NCBI GenBank assembly: GCA_026416755.1
Contig: JAOAEP010000062.1
Span: 1-7,640 of the forward strand
DNA: 7,640 nucleotides
Direction: 5' to 3'
From: a bacterium
GTDB lineage: Bacteria; Ratteibacteria; UBA8468; B48-G9; JAFGKM01
Positions within the stretch are counted from its first letter, which is position 1. The number at the start of each line of letters is the position of its first letter. This document shows, one piece after another, positions 6,246 through 7,640 of this stretch. Made by a program: the position numbers and the translations under genes. A model generated the notes under the pieces. That model was not told the DNA's origin. It saw only the letters and a list, made by a program, of their open reading frames with translations, and searched no databases.

Positions 6246-6644
6246 GTGCAGAAATTACCAAAAGATACTATTATAATTACACTTGCTTGTGGAAAATTTA
6301 GAATAAATGATTTAGATCTTGGAGACATAGAGGGAATACCACGCCTTATTGATATAGGACAATGTAATGATGCAATAGTAGGGATAGATTTAATTACATC
6401 TTTTGCAGAATTATTTAATATTAAAGATATTAATGATTTACCTATTTCTTACTTTTTGATGTGGATGGAACAAAAAGTAGTTAGTATTTTATGGTCTTTA
6501 TTGTATCTCGGTATCAAAGGAATTAGAATAGGTCCAATTCTTCCTGCATGGATAAACGAAGAAATTTTGAAGTTTCTTGTTAATGAATTTAATTTGAAAG
6601 TCATAAATGAGCCAGAAAAAGATTTGAAAGAAATTTTAAAATAG
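6246..6644 (+). CDS. hcp: Hcp C-terminal fragment (downstream of the premature stop)
   Basis: The frame after the stop, from 6162, is in register with the upstream part and encodes the rest of Hcp. The first possible start codon in it is GTG 6246, giving 132 residues with Cys317, Cys342, Glu377 and Lys379 (full-length numbering) and the family-like C terminus NEPEKDLKEILK. There is no Shine-Dalgarno before that GTG, and the persulfide motif VIGGCD (codons 285-290) would be left out, so independent translation is unlikely. The piece is best seen as the severed second half of hcp, not as a gene of its own. Its TAG stop is embedded in the ribosome site of the next gene. Confidence 0.6.
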   Translation: MQKLPKDTIIITLACGKFRINDLDLGDIEGIPRLIDIGQCNDAIVGIDLITSFAELFNIKDINDLPISYFLMWMEQKVVSILWSLLYLGIKGIRIGPILPAWINEEILKFLVNEFNLKVINEPEKDLKEILK

Positions 6645-6648
6645 GAGG
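6643..6648 (+). promoter_or_regulatory. Ribosome binding site of the ferredoxin-domain gene, overlapping the hcp stop
   Basis: AGGAGG begins inside the TAG stop of hcp (6642-6644) and sits 4 nt before ATG 6653. Ribosomes finishing hcp would clear this site, so the nonsense codon in hcp could have a polar effect on the next gene. Confidence 0.75.
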
Positions 6649-6652
6649 AAAA

Positions 6653-7477
6653 ATGATCAGAAAAATAATTGAGATAGATGAAGAAAAATGTAATGGTTGT
6701 GGGAATTGTATTCCAAATTGTCCAGAAGGTGCATTACAAATAATAGATGGAAAAGCACGACTTATAAGCGATTTGTTTTGTGATGGACTTGGTGCTTGTA
6801 TTGGTAGTTGCCCAGTTGAAGCAATAAAGATAGTTGAAAGAGAAGCAGAACCATATAATGAAAAAAAGACAATGGAAAATATTATAAAAAAGGGGAAAAA
6901 TACAATTATTGCACATTTAAAACATTTAAAAGACCATGGAGAAACAGAATATTTAAAACAAGCACTTGAATTTTTAAAAGAGAAAGATATTGAGATTGAT
7001 ATATCAGAAATTTTTGAAGTTCCATGTTGTCCAGGAATGAAAATTATTGATACAAGAGAAGAAACTGAAGAAAGTAAAACAAATATAGAAATTAAATCAC
7101 AATTAAGACAATGGCCAATTCAACTTCATCTTGTAAATCCTATTGCTCCATATTTTAAAAAAGCAGACCTACTTTTTGCTGCTGACTGTACTGCTTTTTC
7201 ATATGGCAATTTTCATAATGATTTTATAAAAGAAAAAACAATACTAATTGCATGCCCAAAACTTGATACAGGTATTGATAGATATATTGAAAAGATAAAC
7301 CAAATAATTATAAATAATAATATAAATACTGTTACTGTTGCTATAATGGAGGTCCCTTGTTGTAGTGGTCTTTTAAAAATTGTTGAAGAGGGTGTTAAAA
7401 AAAGTGGTAAAAAAATTTCAATCAAGAAGGTAGTAATAAGTATTAAAGGAGAAATTTTAGAAGAAAATTGGTTATGA
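6653..7477 (+). CDS. 4Fe-4S ferredoxin-domain protein of the Hcp-associated family, with two VPCC motifs
   Basis: A 274-residue cytoplasmic protein. Residues 5-62 form a ferredoxin-like domain. The first cluster motif is complete (Cys13, Cys16, Cys19, Cys23-Pro). The second reads CDGLGACIGSCP: Cys43, Cys49 and Cys53, with Leu46 where the second cysteine would be. After a charged linker comes a second domain with two similar segments, EVPCCPGMK (Cys125-Cys126) and EVPCCSGLL (Cys236-Cys237), plus Cys179 (AADCTAF) and Cys201 (IACPKLD). I recognise this as the family often encoded beside hcp in anaerobes and often labelled only as a 4Fe-4S binding protein. Its biochemical role is not known to me. 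Supplying electrons to Hcp is a reasonable inference from the clusters and position. The start follows AGGAGG at 6643. Its stop overlaps the next start as ATGA. Confidence 0.85.
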   Translation: MIRKIIEIDEEKCNGCGNCIPNCPEGALQIIDGKARLISDLFCDGLGACIGSCPVEAIKIVEREAEPYNEKKTMENIIKKGKNTIIAHLKHLKDHGETEYLKQALEFLKEKDIEIDISEIFEVPCCPGMKIIDTREETEESKTNIEIKSQLRQWPIQLHLVNPIAPYFKKADLLFAADCTAFSYGNFHNDFIKEKTILIACPKLDTGIDRYIEKINQIIINNNINTVTVAIMEVPCCSGLLKIVEEGVKKSGKKISIKKVVISIKGEILEENWL

Positions 7478-7640
7478 AATGTCCTGGAACAGACCCGAGA
7501 TTTTTAAAAGTTGAAGTTAAAAAATGTGAAAAATGTGGATATTTAGTTGAAATATTTTCTGATGAGGTTAAAGTGAAGTGCCCAGAGTGTAGAAATTATG
7601 TTTATAGAGAAATTCCGTCTTGTATTGACTGGTGTAAATA
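7474..7640 (+). CDS. Small zinc-ribbon protein of the hcp cluster (cut by right edge)
   Basis: ATG 7474 overlaps the TGA of the preceding gene (ATGA). The frame is open for 55 codons to the edge, where the last two bases TA begin the next codon. The protein starts MKCPGTDPRFLKVEVKKC and contains Cys18-x2-Cys21 and Cys36-x2-Cys39, the two knuckles of a zinc ribbon, with Cys3 near the N terminus and Cys50-x3-Cys54 (SCIDWC) at the end. It resembles the small zinc-ribbon proteins of about 60-70 residues (MKCPGQD-type N terminus) that I recall near hcp and redox genes in anaerobes, so only a short tail is probably missing. No function is known to me; by context it belongs to the hcp operon. There is no strong ribosome site, so coupled translation from the upstream gene is likely. 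Confidence 0.65.
   Translation, partial: MKCPGTDPRFLKVEVKKCEKCGYLVEIFSDEVKVKCPECRNYVYREIPSCIDWCK

Larger units (their letters stand above)
5340..6644 (+). pseudogene. hcp: Hybrid cluster protein (hydroxylamine reductase type), interrupted by one in-frame stop
   Basis: Read through TAA 6159-6161, the frame gives a 434-codon Hcp. These iron-sulfur proteins carry a 4Fe-4S cluster and a hybrid 4Fe-2S-2O cluster; they reduce hydroxylamine in vitro and in some bacteria act as nitric oxide reductase and in protein S-nitrosylation. The N-terminal cysteines are Cys8-x2-Cys11-x8-Cys20-x5-Cys26, the class I/III spacing. All eight hybrid-cluster ligands can be assigned by motif: His134 (VTGH), Glu158 (YTHSE), Cys202 (GSSNC), Cys289 (VIGGCD, the persulfide cysteine), Cys317 (LACGK), Cys342 (GQCNDA), Glu377 and Lys379 (MEQK). 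Length is about 100 residues below the usual 530-550, as in class III forms that lack one helical-bundle segment. Only codon 274 is abnormal; there is no frameshift or lost motif. Whether it is inactive in the cell is unproven. Confidence 0.8.

Noticed and set aside
5804..6328. Long minus-strand open frame across the hcp stop codon
   Set aside because: It runs antisense through the conserved Hcp motifs; low-complexity Ser/Phe/Ile composition and no recognisable domain.
7213..7425. Minus-strand open frame inside the ferredoxin-domain gene (and a similar one at 6734-6916)
   Set aside because: Hydrophobic translations arise from AT-rich antisense sequence; both lie fully within a well-supported gene.

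Overview
The window is AT-rich (roughly 30% GC by eye) and densely coded. Ribosome binding sites of the AGGAGG type and a sigma-70-like TTGACA box point to a bacterium. A pyrophosphate-type phosphofructokinase, a short (class III-like) hybrid cluster protein, a two-cluster ferredoxin-domain protein and heavy use of AGA and ATA codons fit a low-GC anaerobe, possibly thermophilic. I cannot name the lineage from sequence alone. There are no tRNA or rRNA genes, CRISPR arrays or insertion sequences.

Layout. (1) 1-250, minus: the N-terminal 83 codons of an unidentified two-helix membrane protein that runs off the left edge. (2) 319-1524, plus: PPi-type phosphofructokinase, divergent from gene 1. 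(3) 1514-4679, minus: a tight four-gene cluster read from right to left as PiT transporter, DUF47/PhoU-like PiT partner, TtuA/TtcA-type tRNA thiotransferase, CcdA-type thiol-electron transporter. Its genes are separated by 1 bp or overlap by 4 and 8 bp. Its last gene overlaps the end of the phosphofructokinase gene tail to tail. (4) 4720-5262, plus: an MntP-type manganese exporter, divergent from the PiT gene across 40 bp, with a perfect 10-bp inverted repeat over its start codon. (5) 5340 to the right edge, plus: hybrid cluster protein (hcp), a 4Fe-4S protein with two VPCC motifs, and a small zinc-ribbon protein cut by the right edge, all closely packed behind one good promoter.

How the genes work together. 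The hcp cluster looks like a redox or nitrosative-stress module: Hcp with a probable iron-sulfur electron-transfer partner and a zinc-ribbon protein. The hcp reading frame is broken by a single in-frame TAA at 6159-6161. The frame continues intact on both sides and all eight expected hybrid-cluster ligands are still encoded, so this is a very recent nonsense mutation, a sequencing or assembly error, or a read-through event. The minus-strand cluster joins anion uptake (PiT plus DUF47) to tRNA sulfur transfer and thiol redox transport, an unusual mix.

I see no clearly new system. The points most worth a second look are the hcp stop codon, the PiT/DUF47/thiotransferase/CcdA grouping, the palindrome at the mntP start and the twin-VPCC iron-sulfur protein.
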